64,000 bases of DNA from Myxococcaceae bacterium (GTDB taxonomy: Bacteria; Myxococcota; Myxococcia; Myxococcales; Myxococcaceae): the NCBI GenBank assembly GCA_016793095.1, contig JAEUJQ010000080.1:1-64000 (forward strand), written 5' to 3'. The translations under genes and the position numbers were made by a program. The notes under the pieces are model-generated. The model had not been told where the DNA came from. It saw only the letters and a list, made by a program, of their open reading frames with translations, and ran no database searches. This document shows, one piece after another, positions 47,633 through 56,621 of this stretch. Numbering within the stretch: the first letter of the stretch is position 1; each line of letters opens with the position of its first letter.

Positions 47633-49579
47633 TCAGAGCCGCACCCTCGTCCGCCGCCGCTCCCTGACGCGGGCCGCCTCGAACGCCTCGAGGCTCGGCC
47701 AGGCGGGGAACTGGCCGGCCTCGAGCGCGGCGCGATCGAACAGCGGCGTGGCGCCGTGGCTGAGCAGCTCGAGCAGGAAGTCGCGGTACAGCGCCTTCGG
47801 ACTGTCAGCCTTGCGGAAGGCCTGCAGGTTGGCGGTGGTGCTCACGAGGCGCAGCGGGGGCGCGAGCGGACTGAAGAGCTCGACGAGGAGCGCCTTCGCG
47901 GTACCCATGGGCACGACCCCCACCGCCACGGCCTCGATGGCCGCGAGGGGCAGCTCCACCTCGGAGGTGGTGGACGCGAGCAGCAGCTCGGCGGCGGTCA
48001 GGCCGCGCACCTCGACGACCTGCGCGGGAGGATCGTCTTCTTCCGACTCGGGCGCCGCAGCCGGGTAATCCGAGGCGCCCCGCCAGTCCGACACCTCGAG
48101 GCCCGAGACGACCGGGGCGGGGAGCTGCTCGATCATCGCGCGCGCCTCGGCGGCGAGCACCTCGGGCAGGGTCGGCTGGTCGAGCAGGCGCTGGAGCATC
48201 CTCCGCGCTCCGTTCGGATCGTTCGCCTCGTGGAGGAGCCGCCGCGCCGCTTCGAGGCCGGCCTTCTGTCCCGGCAGCCCTGGAGCGTCCGCGGCCCGCT
48301 CGTACAGCTTGAGCGCACTCTGGGCGACGGCGGGCTCGGGCGCCTGGGCGACGACGGCGGCGAGCTTCTGCGCCTGCTGCGGCGTCAGCACCTGGGTCCC
48401 GAAGCGCAGGCCGTGCTCGTGCCAGAGCTCGGCGCCGTGGATGGGCGACGCCGTGCACGCCTCCACGAGCGCGCGGACGAAGTGTTTGTTCGCGCTCTCG
48501 GTCCGGCCTGGCGTGGCCAGCTCGAGCCCCGCCAGCATCATGCGCGCGTCGCTGTCCGTGGGGTGAGCGGTGACGGCGGCCTCGAGCAGCGTCCGGGCCT
48601 TCTCGAAGTCGCGTTGCTCCAGGAGCGCCCGCGCTGCCTCGACGTCCTTCGAGACGTGACGCTGCCGCAGGTCCGTCTCACCCTCGTCGGTGGTGACGAA
48701 CGCGCGGTCGAGGCCGGCGACCTTCATGACGAGCGACACCACCGCGCCGAAGGCGAAGCCGCCGAGGTGGGCACCCACGGCGACGCCACCCGTCTCACCG
48801 CGGAGGTAGTCCCAGGCTTGATCGGCGAACCACAAGGTCGCGGCGAACCACGCGGGCCAGTGCCAGATGCCGCGCCGAACCGCGACGAAGATCCAGAAGA
48901 AGTACGCGACGGCGATGCGCCGGGTAGGGAAGCGCACGGCGAAGGCGCCCATGAGGCCGGCGATCGCTCCCGACGCGCCGGCCATGGGGATCGTGGACGA
49001 GGGATCGATGGCGTAGTGCGCGAGGGACGCGGTGAGGCCCGACGCGAGGAAGACGCCGGCGAAGATCCCCCGGCCCCAGGCGTCTTCGAGCAGCGGGGCG
49101 GCGAGCCAGAGGAAGAAGAGGTTCCCCAGCAGGTGGAGCCAGCCGAAGTGCAGGAACATGGCCGTCAACCAGCCGGGCTGGGCGAAGCGGCGCTCGGGCA
49201 CGAGGGAGAACCGGCGCAACGGGGTCTCGCGCGCCATTGCTCCGGCCACCAGCCGATCGAGCTGCGCCTGCTGGCTCTCCAGGACGTCGCTGGGCGGCGC
49301 CGCGCGCTTGAGCTCGGCCTCATGCTCGCGCCGGAGCTGGTCGAGCTTCTCGGCGGCGGGCTTCCCCAGCGTCCTCCGCACGAAGTCCCGGTCCAGCTCC
49401 AGCCACGGGTGCTCGCCCCAGTAGCGCACGGCGTGGCCGAGCTGTTCGCGGTTGAGCGGATCGTCGGCGAACACCCAGGTGACCAGGAAGGCGCCGAGGC
49501 AGGTGAGGGCGATCGCCGCCGCCACGACGGGGATCCGCACGCGACCTTCACCGACCCCCAACGGCAGCAGAAAGAACAC
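47633..49579 (-). CDS. Rhomboid-family intramembrane serine protease with long C-terminal tail
   Basis: 648 residues. The rhomboid core lies at about 133-290: HFGWLHLLGN (H144, H149, N153), the catalytic serine in GASGAIAGLMG (S203) and the catalytic histidine in GAHLGGFAFG (H271). The enzyme cleaves membrane proteins inside the bilayer. A long polar loop (about 40-130) precedes the core, and some 350 cytosolic residues follow; the first part looks like TPR helices (ARALLEQRDFEKARTLLEAA), the last is alpha/beta. The tail probably recruits partners. Confidence 0.88.
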   Translation of the reverse strand: MFFLLPLGVGEGRVRIPVVAAAIALTCLGAFLVTWVFADDPLNREQLGHAVRYWGEHPWLELDRDFVRRTLGKPAAEKLDQLRREHEAELKRAAPPSDVLESQQAQLDRLVAGAMARETPLRRFSLVPERRFAQPGWLTAMFLHFGWLHLLGNLFFLWLAAPLLEDAWGRGIFAGVFLASGLTASLAHYAIDPSSTIPMAGASGAIAGLMGAFAVRFPTRRIAVAYFFWIFVAVRRGIWHWPAWFAATLWFADQAWDYLRGETGGVAVGAHLGGFAFGAVVSLVMKVAGLDRAFVTTDEGETDLRQRHVSKDVEAARALLEQRDFEKARTLLEAAVTAHPTDSDARMMLAGLELATPGRTESANKHFVRALVEACTASPIHGAELWHEHGLRFGTQVLTPQQAQKLAAVVAQAPEPAVAQSALKLYERAADAPGLPGQKAGLEAARRLLHEANDPNGARRMLQRLLDQPTLPEVLAAEARAMIEQLPAPVVSGLEVSDWRGASDYPAAAPESEEDDPPAQVVEVRGLTAAELLLASTTSEVELPLAAIEAVAVGVVPMGTAKALLVELFSPLAPPLRLVSTTANLQAFRKADSPKALYRDFLLELLSHGATPLFDRAALEAGQFPAWPSLEAFEAARVRERRRTRVRL

Positions 49580-49737
49580 GACTCGAATGCTCGCACAAAG
49601 CCGAGCCGGGGTGCGACGACGGCGTTGGCCCTGGCCCCGGCCGTGCGGCCCTCGTGCCTGGGCTGTGCGAGCCGCCGCCGCCCACGCAGCATGCCTCGCG
49701 GCAACTGCCGAGCGACGTCATCGGCCTTGCGGTGCAG

Positions 49738-50436
49738 TCAGGGCAGGAACACGACGCAGCGCACCTGGCTCACGCGCGGCACCAGCGTCGCGGCGCAAGC
49801 GCGGGCGTAGCCAGCCTCGTCGACCGACCCACGCAAGAGGACGCAGTGCGAGTCGAAGCCTGCGCCGGGCCGGCAGCCCGCGTCGATGTCGTAGCCGGGG
49901 AAGGCGGTCTCGAGCAGCCGGGGGATCGAGGTGACGGCCAGGACCTCGTCGCAGAAGCTCCCGGGGTGGAGCGGTGTTCCGAGGGGAGGCACGTTGGCGA
50001 ACTTCGAGGTGTCGCAGCCGCACTGCACGCACGAGGCGAGGTCCTCGAAGACGCCGGGCGTGGTGATGGGCTTCAAGACGCACTCGCCCCAGCAGTCGGT
50101 GCCACGGAAGACGTAGCCGGTGATGGCGGCGCAGAGGCCCACGCCCCCGCCGTCCCAGACGGGGCAGGTGCCGGCGTCGCGGGTGCTCACGCCTCCGCCG
50201 CTGCCGCCGCCTGTCGTCGAACCACCGGACGCACCGCCAGCGCTGCCACCTGAGCCGCCGCCGGAGCCTCCCCCGATCACCCGTCCGCCCGCGGCACCCC
50301 CAGCACTCCCCGCGTCACACGTGGTGAGCGCGCACTCATCGACCGGCTGGAAGCACTGGCAGCCCACGATGGCCGCCTGGGCGACGAGACGAAGGAGCCA
50401 GGTCGCGGCGATACCCGATCTCTCCGTCGATGCCAT
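49738..50436 (-). CDS. Small lipoprotein with GGS spacer
   Basis: 232 residues. A hydrophobic N-terminal segment ends AAIVGC, a plausible lipobox. Residues about 43-85 form a Gly/Ser/Ala spacer, then a Cys-rich globular part (TDCWGEC, CVQCGC, ending RVSQVRCVVFLP). The architecture matches the larger GG-repeat lipoprotein nearby on a smaller scale. Unknown function. Confidence 0.72.
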   Translation of the reverse strand: MASTERSGIAATWLLRLVAQAAIVGCQCFQPVDECALTTCDAGSAGGAAGGRVIGGGSGGGSGGSAGGASGGSTTGGGSGGGVSTRDAGTCPVWDGGGVGLCAAITGYVFRGTDCWGECVLKPITTPGVFEDLASCVQCGCDTSKFANVPPLGTPLHPGSFCDEVLAVTSIPRLLETAFPGYDIDAGCRPGAGFDSHCVLLRGSVDEAGYARACAATLVPRVSQVRCVVFLP

Positions 50437-50493
50437 GGAGACCGATATAGGTCCGCGCCCGGGAGCGCACCACCGCTGACCACGGGCACTGCG

Positions 50494-50904
50494 TCAGAAG
50501 GTGACGCCCGAGAGGGTGACGATGCCGCCCTGATGGCCCTCCAGGATCCGGAACCCGATGCGTGTAGGCCGCAGCGTGGTGACGGCGCCCTCGTCCTCGG
50601 CGGGTGAGACCACGTCGAGCGCCAGCAGCGCGGCGCCGAGGCTCTGGAGCGACAGGCTCGCGGCGCTCACGGCGAAGCGGGTCTGCCAGCCCTCGCGCCG
50701 CTCCTGCGCCTCGAAGAACATGACGCCGGCGGGCCCCAGCACCGGCACGTCGACGACGGAGGAGAACCGCCCGAGCCACGGCCGGCTGCCGCCCGTGGCG
50801 AGGCCCGCTTCGCCAGCGACGAGGAGCACGTCACCCAGGGTCACTCGCTTCGGCGAGCCGGCGGGGGTGGAGGCGAGGGTAGCGGCGAGGAGGAGGGCGA
50901 CCAT
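50494..50904 (-). CDS. Small putative exported protein, unknown
   Basis: About 136 residues from an ATG at 50904 that begins a signal-like stretch (MVALLLAATLASTPAG). The rest is Gly/Ala/Val-rich, with two mildly hydrophobic stretches and a beta-rich C-terminus. A GTG three codons upstream is an alternative start. No recognised family, and the coding call rests on frame statistics alone. Confidence 0.55.
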   Translation of the reverse strand: MVALLLAATLASTPAGSPKRVTLGDVLLVAGEAGLATGGSRPWLGRFSSVVDVPVLGPAGVMFFEAQERREGWQTRFAVSAASLSLQSLGAALLALDVVSPAEDEGAVTTLRPTRIGFRILEGHQGGIVTLSGVTF

Positions 50905-51114
50905 GCCGGACACTGGAGCAATGGCCGCTCCAGTGACGTTTCGCGGGGCTGCAAGGTCGCGGCGTGCAAGCGGTTGCACAGGGCGGTGAGGGGTGTGCAG
51001 CGCGTGCCCGATGCGGTGCACTCGCGCTGAACACTCGAGCCGTGCTGCCGCGATGGGCGCAGTCGGCTCGTGACGGTTCGCGGCGACGACGGGCCGGGGA
51101 GTAACGTCGAGCGT

Positions 51115-51441
51115 ATGCCCGGCTACCTCTGGATGGCGCGAACCCCTGATGGCGCCGTCCACCGCGGCGAGCTCGAGGCGGAAGACGCCGCCGCGGTCCA
51201 GGCGCAGCTCTCAGCGCGGGGTCTGACGTCGATCGCCGTGAGGAAGAAGTCCGTGCTCCACACCCGGCTCGCGGTGCCTGACGTCGTGGTGAGCGCGCTG
51301 TGGGCTGGCCTGCTGGCGTTGCTGGCCGCGAGGTGGGCGCCGCCGGTGTTTGGACTCACGCCGGACGCGCTCGCGCTGATCGCAGCCCTCGCCACGTTCG
51401 TGGTGCTGGTCCTGATCGGCCGGGTGCGCCGTCGGCGATGA
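51115..51441 (+). CDS. Short membrane protein with GspF/PilC-type N-terminal segment
   Basis: 108 residues. The N-terminus (GYLWMARTPDGAVHRGELEA, then EDAAAVQAQLSARGLTSIAV) matches the first small domain segment of type II secretion/type IV pilus inner-membrane F proteins. Instead of the full F protein, it ends after two hydrophobic helices and RRRR. It could be a degenerate remnant or a stand-alone adaptor. No secretion genes are adjacent. Confidence 0.65.
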   Translation: MPGYLWMARTPDGAVHRGELEAEDAAAVQAQLSARGLTSIAVRKKSVLHTRLAVPDVVVSALWAGLLALLAARWAPPVFGLTPDALALIAALATFVVLVLIGRVRRRR

Positions 51442-51575
51442 CTGCAGCGGCGCGGCCCAGAGGTTCGTGTTGTCCCACTCAGGGCAGCAACGGCTCGGCG
51501 AGCGGTCGCACGCGCACGCACCCGGCGGCCCAGCGAGCACGTCGATGGACGCGGGGGGAGCGCCCGTCCTGGTCG

Positions 51576-52886
51576 TCACGCAGGCGGACCGATGGCCCGA
51601 GCACGTCGGCGCCGCAGCGCTTCAGCCTGCGACGGGTTCAGCATCTGCACCCACGCGAGCTGCCCGGTGAGCACCGCCTGCTCCTTCGCGTCGACGGTGC
51701 TCGTCTTCTCGCGGTGGGCCGCGGCCCGCAGCAGGCGCCGCTCCTTGCGCGACAGCCCCAGCGTGGCGTTCACCGTCACCCCGGCAATGCGCTGCGCGGC
51801 GCCCCGGCGCATCACGCGGGTCTTCTTCCCGTTCACCCGGAAGCCCTCGGTCGCGATGACGCGCGTCGCGCGGTGGATCAGCACGTCCACCTGCTTCGGG
51901 TCGTCGCCAGAGAAGGCGAGATCGTCGGCGTACCGCGAGTAGGTGAAGCCGAGCTTCTTCGCGAGCCCGCTCAGCCGCGCGTCCATGCGCCGGACGACCG
52001 CGTTGCACAGCCCCGGGCTCGTCGGCGCACCCTGCACGCAGACGCGCGGGCCAACCGGCACATGCACGACCTCGCCGTCGAGCTCGACCGGCTGCCGCTC
52101 GCTCTCGGTCATCAGCGCCGCCAGCGTCGCCGCCACCGGATAGCCGTAGCCCAGCGAGACGAGCAGCCCCCGCACCCGCTGGTACGTCACCGTCGGGAAG
52201 AAGTCCTCGAGGTCGAGCTTCACCACCACAGCCCGGCCCACGTGGCCCTCGGCGTTCGTCTTCACGCTGCGGCCCTTCACGAAGCCGTGCGCGGCGGGGT
52301 GGACGGGCAGCTTCGAGACGAGCTGCGCGTGCACGGCGCGCAGCACCGCCTTGAGGCGCTTCTTCGGCGCGTGGATGACGCGCTCGCCGCCGCTGCGCTT
52401 GGCGATGGCGAAGGCGACGTAGTGGGGCACCCGCTCGCGGAGCCGGTGGGTGGACAGGTGGCGCAGTTGGTTCACGGAGAGCCCGAGGGCGGCCGCGAGC
52501 GTCGCCTCGTCTTCCCAGCGGGGCAGGCCGTAGCGCTCGAGCTGCGCGGGATCGGTGGCCAGCGTGCGGAGCTCCCGGTTGCGCGTCCGAAGCGTGCCGG
52601 CGAAGAGGCGGCCCGCCACGCTCGCGTCGAACACCTTCTTCCGGGCCGTGTAGCCGAGCGGGCCCCAGTGGGCTTTCCGCGAAGGGTCGGGCAGCAGGCG
52701 CTGGTCGCGCGTGATGAGGCGGCGGTGGTGGGGCTTGAGCTCTCCGGAGGTGCGCACGACCTCCTTCGTCAGGTCGGCGGCGCGGCCGTCCTTCGCGTCG
52801 TGGGAGGGCAGGCGCGTGACGTCACGCTCGACGGGCTTCGAGGTGAGCCCCTTGAAGAAGCCCCACAGGCGATCGAACAGGCTCAC
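51576..52886 (-). CDS. Retron-type reverse transcriptase
   Basis: 436 residues. RT motifs are complete: VVVKLDLEDFFPTV (residues 221-234), QGAPTSPGLCN (285-295) and the catalytic YADD (319-322). The retron-specific NAxxH box is present as NAEGH (211-215). The other retron signature, VTG, reads IAG (367-369, before VTVN). The N-terminal 150 residues are basic and resemble the longer N-termini of the myxobacterial Mx162-type enzymes. It would copy a structured RNA into branched msDNA. The GTG start at 52886 follows GGGAG. Third gene of an operon with the SWIM and ARM/HEAT genes. Confidence 0.9.
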   Translation of the reverse strand: MSLFDRLWGFFKGLTSKPVERDVTRLPSHDAKDGRAADLTKEVVRTSGELKPHHRRLITRDQRLLPDPSRKAHWGPLGYTARKKVFDASVAGRLFAGTLRTRNRELRTLATDPAQLERYGLPRWEDEATLAAALGLSVNQLRHLSTHRLRERVPHYVAFAIAKRSGGERVIHAPKKRLKAVLRAVHAQLVSKLPVHPAAHGFVKGRSVKTNAEGHVGRAVVVKLDLEDFFPTVTYQRVRGLLVSLGYGYPVAATLAALMTESERQPVELDGEVVHVPVGPRVCVQGAPTSPGLCNAVVRRMDARLSGLAKKLGFTYSRYADDLAFSGDDPKQVDVLIHRATRVIATEGFRVNGKKTRVMRRGAAQRIAGVTVNATLGLSRKERRLLRAAAHREKTSTVDAKEQAVLTGQLAWVQMLNPSQAEALRRRRARAIGPPA

Positions 52887-53057
52887 GGAGCGCTCCCGGG
52901 TGAGGCCGGCAGGGGTCGACCTGCGAGGCTCTGGACCCTGGGCTCCCCGCGTTGCGTACGTGGGGACCCTGGCGTGGTGATGAAGGCAAGGCGCCACCAC
53001 GGCGAAGCACCGTGGTTCAACTGGCTCGGCTGCACCCACCGTCCCCACCCGGAAGCG
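52887..53057 (-). ncRNA. Candidate retron msr-msd RNA region
   Basis: The 171 bases between the SWIM gene and the RT start are where a retron RNA is expected. They contain a strong hairpin (ACCACGG 52996-53002 with CCGTGGT 53010-53016), an 8-bp inverted repeat GTCCCCAC/GTGGGGAC (53041-53048 and 52960-52967) placed like the a1/a2 pair, and a competing stem of 52971-52979 with 52995-53003. The boundaries and branching G cannot be fixed by eye, and the region is short for a large msDNA. Confidence 0.4.
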
Positions 53058-54704
53058 TCACGGCTTCTCATCGGTCTCCTCGGCGCTGTCAACGTCGTCG
53101 GCGTCTTCGTCGTCGTCCTCGTCTCTGGCCGGGCCCTCGTCCTCCGTGCGTGGCCGCGCGGGCTCAGCCGGTGGAGCGCCCGCGACCGCCTCGGCGCTCG
53201 ACTCGCGCGCGCTCTGCAGATCCCTGCGCTGCGGCTGCGCCACCTGGAGCAGGGCCAGCAGGTGCGCGCACGGCCCCCGGTTCATCAGGTTCTCGTCGAA
53301 GAAGGCGCAGCGGCACCGCCCGAAGATCAGCCGGTCTTCGTCGTTGAGCACCAGCTCGACCTCTGCCTGCGGACCCACCCGGCCGAGCACCACCCAGTCG
53401 CGGTAGACGACCTCCTTGAAGAGCTCGCCGTCGGGCGTCTTGAAGCGCTTGTGCTTCGTCGTCTCGCGCGTCGAGGTCGAGGTCAGCGCCACCTCGCCGC
53501 GGGCGACGTACCCCGCCGCTTCCTCGCGCCGCGGATCGGGCGGGTAGAGCTTCGCGAGGTCAGGCGGCGACTGGAAGAGCTCGCGGTAGCGCCAGGCCCG
53601 CGCCTCGACGTCGAACATCACGCGCCCCGCCGCGCAGAGGGAGGCGAGCGCCCGGGTCGCCTCGGGAGCGCCGACGCCGCACGCCCCGGCGATCGCCTCG
53701 GTGGTGGCGACGTGATGGGCGGCGAGCCACTGCACCACGCGCTCCGCCAGCGCCGCGTCGCCGCTCGACGGGTTGACGAGGAGATCGAAGCTGGCGGAGT
53801 CGGTCCAGCGGTTGGCGGACCAGCCCGAGAGACCGAGGACGAAGCGCACGCCCGGCAGGTGCACATCGTAGAACGACGGGAGCGCCCGGCCCTTGAGGTA
53901 CACGTCGACGCGCTCGGCCCAGGGCAGGAGCGGCTCGAGCAGGCGCAGGCGCCGCCGGCCCCAGGTGCGGATGACGCGCCGCTCGCCGAAGCTGTGGCTC
54001 GCGCCGCGCAGGGGGACGCGCGTCTCCCAGGGCTCGAGCACCAGCTCGGCGTCGCGCCCCGGCTCGAGCTCGTAGCGCAGCGCGCGCGGGCTCATCTTCG
54101 CCTTCATGTGCGAGAGCGTGCGGACGGCCGCGAGCAGATCGACGGGGCGCAGCGAGAGCCGGGTGCCGGGCATCGCCATGGCGCCCTGCAGCTGAAGGAA
54201 GCCGCGCACCCACGCCTCGGGCACCTCGACCTTCTGCTCGAAGCGGCCGCCGGCGCCGCTGGTGCGCACCTCGAAGCCCTCGGGGCCGACGCGGAAGAAC
54301 GTGTCGCGGGTGGTGCGCATCTCGGCCAGCGCGGCCCACAGCCAGGCGGTGAAGTCGACGTTGGTGGTGCCGCAGGCGACGTCGCCCTCGGGCGAGAAGA
54401 GGGCGCGGTCGGCGATGACGAGCCCGTAGCTGGACTGATCGGCGCTGAAGGCCTCGAAGAAGACGCGGTCGGGGTGCACCGTGACGATGGGGTCGAGCGT
54501 CCAGAAGTCGGTCGTCCACTCGTCCGAGTGCCAGATGAGCTGCCCGAGCGCCTGGAGGGCGAAGCGCAGCGGCAGCACGTGCTGGCTCACCTTCGCGTGG
54601 AAGCGCACCGGCCGGGCGAGATCGACCTGGAGGTCGAAGAGGGCGCGCGTGCGGGTGGACTCGAAGGTGCTGGGCGTCGCGTAGGTGAAGGTGAAGGGGA
54701 TCAC
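53058..54704 (-). CDS. Winged-helix and SWIM zinc-finger protein of the retron operon
   Basis: 548 residues. A large N-terminal region (1-315) of unknown fold, a winged helix at about 317-375 (VVQWLAAHHVATTEAIAGAC, then ATRALASLCAAGRVMF), a SWIM finger with C464-x-C466 and C479-x-H481, and a very acidic C-terminal tail (about 520-547). SWIM fingers bind DNA or protein. The GTG start overlaps the upstream stop by four bases (GTGA) after GGAGGGAGG, so the two are translationally coupled. In retron systems such an accessory protein is the likely effector or part of it. Confidence 0.85.
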   Translation of the reverse strand: MIPFTFTYATPSTFESTRTRALFDLQVDLARPVRFHAKVSQHVLPLRFALQALGQLIWHSDEWTTDFWTLDPIVTVHPDRVFFEAFSADQSSYGLVIADRALFSPEGDVACGTTNVDFTAWLWAALAEMRTTRDTFFRVGPEGFEVRTSGAGGRFEQKVEVPEAWVRGFLQLQGAMAMPGTRLSLRPVDLLAAVRTLSHMKAKMSPRALRYELEPGRDAELVLEPWETRVPLRGASHSFGERRVIRTWGRRRLRLLEPLLPWAERVDVYLKGRALPSFYDVHLPGVRFVLGLSGWSANRWTDSASFDLLVNPSSGDAALAERVVQWLAAHHVATTEAIAGACGVGAPEATRALASLCAAGRVMFDVEARAWRYRELFQSPPDLAKLYPPDPRREEAAGYVARGEVALTSTSTRETTKHKRFKTPDGELFKEVVYRDWVVLGRVGPQAEVELVLNDEDRLIFGRCRCAFFDENLMNRGPCAHLLALLQVAQPQRRDLQSARESSAEAVAGAPPAEPARPRTEDEGPARDEDDDEDADDVDSAEETDEKP

Positions 54705-56569
54705 GCGACCTCCCTCCGGTAGACGCGGGGGCGCTCGGCGTCGGAGCGCAGCGCGGGCCAGCGGGCGAGCACGCGGCCGAGGAGCCCGACGAGCTCCTCC
54801 TTCGGGTACTTCCGGTCGGGCAGGGCGAGGGCGTCTTTCATCTTCGAGACGAGCGTGCGCGCGATCGCCTCGTCGGCGCGGCAGGCGGCCTCGAGGGCGG
54901 CGAAGGCCATCAGCCGGGTGCGGCGGTGAAGGGGGCGCAGCAGCGTGGGCGCGAGCACGTCGGCGCAGCGGGCGGCGATGGGGCCGGCGCGTGGGTCGCG
55001 AGAGCCGAGCACGCGGAAGGCGAGGGCCTGGACGTGGATCTGCGGCGACTCGAGCAGCTCCCGCACGAGCGTGCCGTCGGCGAGGTAGAGCGGCGTGCTG
55101 CGCTCGAAGAGGAGCCGCGCGAGGCGGTTCTTCTCGAGGAGCGCGTCGTAGCTCCAGATGGCGAACGCCGGCATCATCGACAGCGCGTGGGCGGCGCGGC
55201 GGGCGAAGGTGCCGTCGGTGGTGCTGAGCGCCTCGAAGTGGGCCGCCAGCCGGCCGGCGCTCTCCTCGGGGTGCCAGGCGTCCATGGCGGCGCGGCTGGC
55301 GAAGAAGTCGAGCAGCTCCTCGTCGTTCGCGTCGAGCAGCCGGCCGAGCAGCTTCGGGTAGCGGTTGCTGGCGCTGAGCGGGAGGTGCAGGCGGAAGGCG
55401 CCGCGGAGGAGGGCGGGCGTGCGCTCGTACATGAGGCAGGCCACGGCGTCGGACAGGGGCTGCACCTGGGCGAAGCCGAAGCCCGACAGGTTCCACTCGC
55501 CGCCGGCGCCGGCGAGCAGCAGCAGCCGATCGTGCACGGTGCCGGTGGACACGTCGCGCTCGAGCAGCCGCTTGACCTCGGCGTTCCACAGCTCGGCGGT
55601 CGCGGAGGACTGGAGCAGCCGGGTCCACAGGTGCGTCCACGAGTTGCGGTCGGCGAGCGCGACGAGCTCGGGCAGCGCGTGGCCTTCCTTCGGGCCGAAC
55701 CAGCCCCAGCGGGGGAAGACGGCGTGCACGTGGCGCTGCAGGTAGGGCAGCGCGTGGTGGCCGCGGGCCTTCGCGAGCTCGAGGAAGACGGGGCCGGCGT
55801 CAGTCACGCGGCTGGGGTGGCGCTTCTCGAGCTCGGCGACCAGCGTCTCGCCGTCCTGGACGGTGGTGACGAGGTGGCGCACGTCGGCCTGCCATCGCGG
55901 GAGCTCGACCTGCCGCCGGTAGAGCTGCCAGGCGAGCTCGTCGTCGTGCCGTCGCAGCGCGGTCGCGTGCAGCGTCGCCCAGAGCTTCTCGTTCCAGGGC
56001 AGGTGCCCGAGGATGAACTTGCCGGCCGCGGGGCCGCACGCCTCGAAGATCGCGAGGGCGGTGGGCTCGTCGAGCTGGCCCCAGAAGTCGAAGCGCTGAA
56101 GCGCGCGCTGCTTCTCGGCGGGCGACCGGGCGGCGGCGAGGCGGGCGAGCAGGAGCCTGCGCCACTCCTTCGCGCGGGTGGTCCACGCGTCGTTCAGCTT
56201 CCACTGGATGAGCTCGCGGTAGACCTCGACGTCATCGGCGGCGTCGACCTCGGCGAGCCAGGGCTCGAGCTGCCGGCCGGCCGCTCTCCACGCGCCCGTC
56301 CAGTTCGAGTCGGGCGTGAGGGCCTGGCCGCTGAGGTGGGCGAGGAGGAAGGGACGCAGGGCGGCGCGCTGGGACGAGTCCTGCTGCAGCGTGCGCCACA
56401 GCCAGGGACCCCACCGGTACGAGGTCTCGTTGAACCAGGGCTTCTGGGCGGCGGCCTCGACGGCGGCGCGAAGGGCTGGGCCGGTGGGCTGTTGGGCGAG
56501 CAGCGCGTCGACGAGCGCGTGCATCTCGCGGGCTTCACGGCGTAACCGCATCATCCAGGTCTCAGCCAT
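54701..56569 (-). CDS. ARM/HEAT-like helical repeat protein of the retron operon
   Basis: 622 residues without signal peptide. It is almost all helical, with repeated helical pairs in the N-terminal 250 residues (for example AWQLYRRQVELPRWQADVRH) and HEAT-like repeats near the C-terminus (VHVQALAFRVLGSRDPRAGP-like and LMAFAALEAACRADEAIA). No enzyme motif seen. It is the first gene of the ARM/HEAT-SWIM-RT operon and overlaps the SWIM gene by four bases. It probably acts as a scaffold or sensor. Confidence 0.8.
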   Translation of the reverse strand: MAETWMMRLRREAREMHALVDALLAQQPTGPALRAAVEAAAQKPWFNETSYRWGPWLWRTLQQDSSQRAALRPFLLAHLSGQALTPDSNWTGAWRAAGRQLEPWLAEVDAADDVEVYRELIQWKLNDAWTTRAKEWRRLLLARLAAARSPAEKQRALQRFDFWGQLDEPTALAIFEACGPAAGKFILGHLPWNEKLWATLHATALRRHDDELAWQLYRRQVELPRWQADVRHLVTTVQDGETLVAELEKRHPSRVTDAGPVFLELAKARGHHALPYLQRHVHAVFPRWGWFGPKEGHALPELVALADRNSWTHLWTRLLQSSATAELWNAEVKRLLERDVSTGTVHDRLLLLAGAGGEWNLSGFGFAQVQPLSDAVACLMYERTPALLRGAFRLHLPLSASNRYPKLLGRLLDANDEELLDFFASRAAMDAWHPEESAGRLAAHFEALSTTDGTFARRAAHALSMMPAFAIWSYDALLEKNRLARLLFERSTPLYLADGTLVRELLESPQIHVQALAFRVLGSRDPRAGPIAARCADVLAPTLLRPLHRRTRLMAFAALEAACRADEAIARTLVSKMKDALALPDRKYPKEELVGLLGRVLARWPALRSDAERPRVYRREVA

Positions 56570-56603
56570 GCGGAGCGACGGCGTAGGTCAGACGATGGTC
56601 GGA

Positions 56604-56621
56604 TGCCAGCCTGCGCTGGCA
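56604..56621. promoter_or_regulatory. Inverted repeat upstream of the retron operon
   Basis: TGCCAGC-CTGC-GCTGGCA, a perfect 7-bp dyad with a 4-base loop, extended by a GG/CC pair beyond one mismatch. It lies 35 bases before the ARM/HEAT start, in the 176-base gap shared with the divergent histidine kinase. It may be a repressor operator or an RNA hairpin in the operon leader. Confidence 0.5.

Noticed and set aside
51576-52886. Reverse transcriptase as a group II intron or DGR component
   Set aside because: There is no maturase or HNH domain, no template/variable repeat pair was noticed nearby, and the NAxxH box points to retrons.
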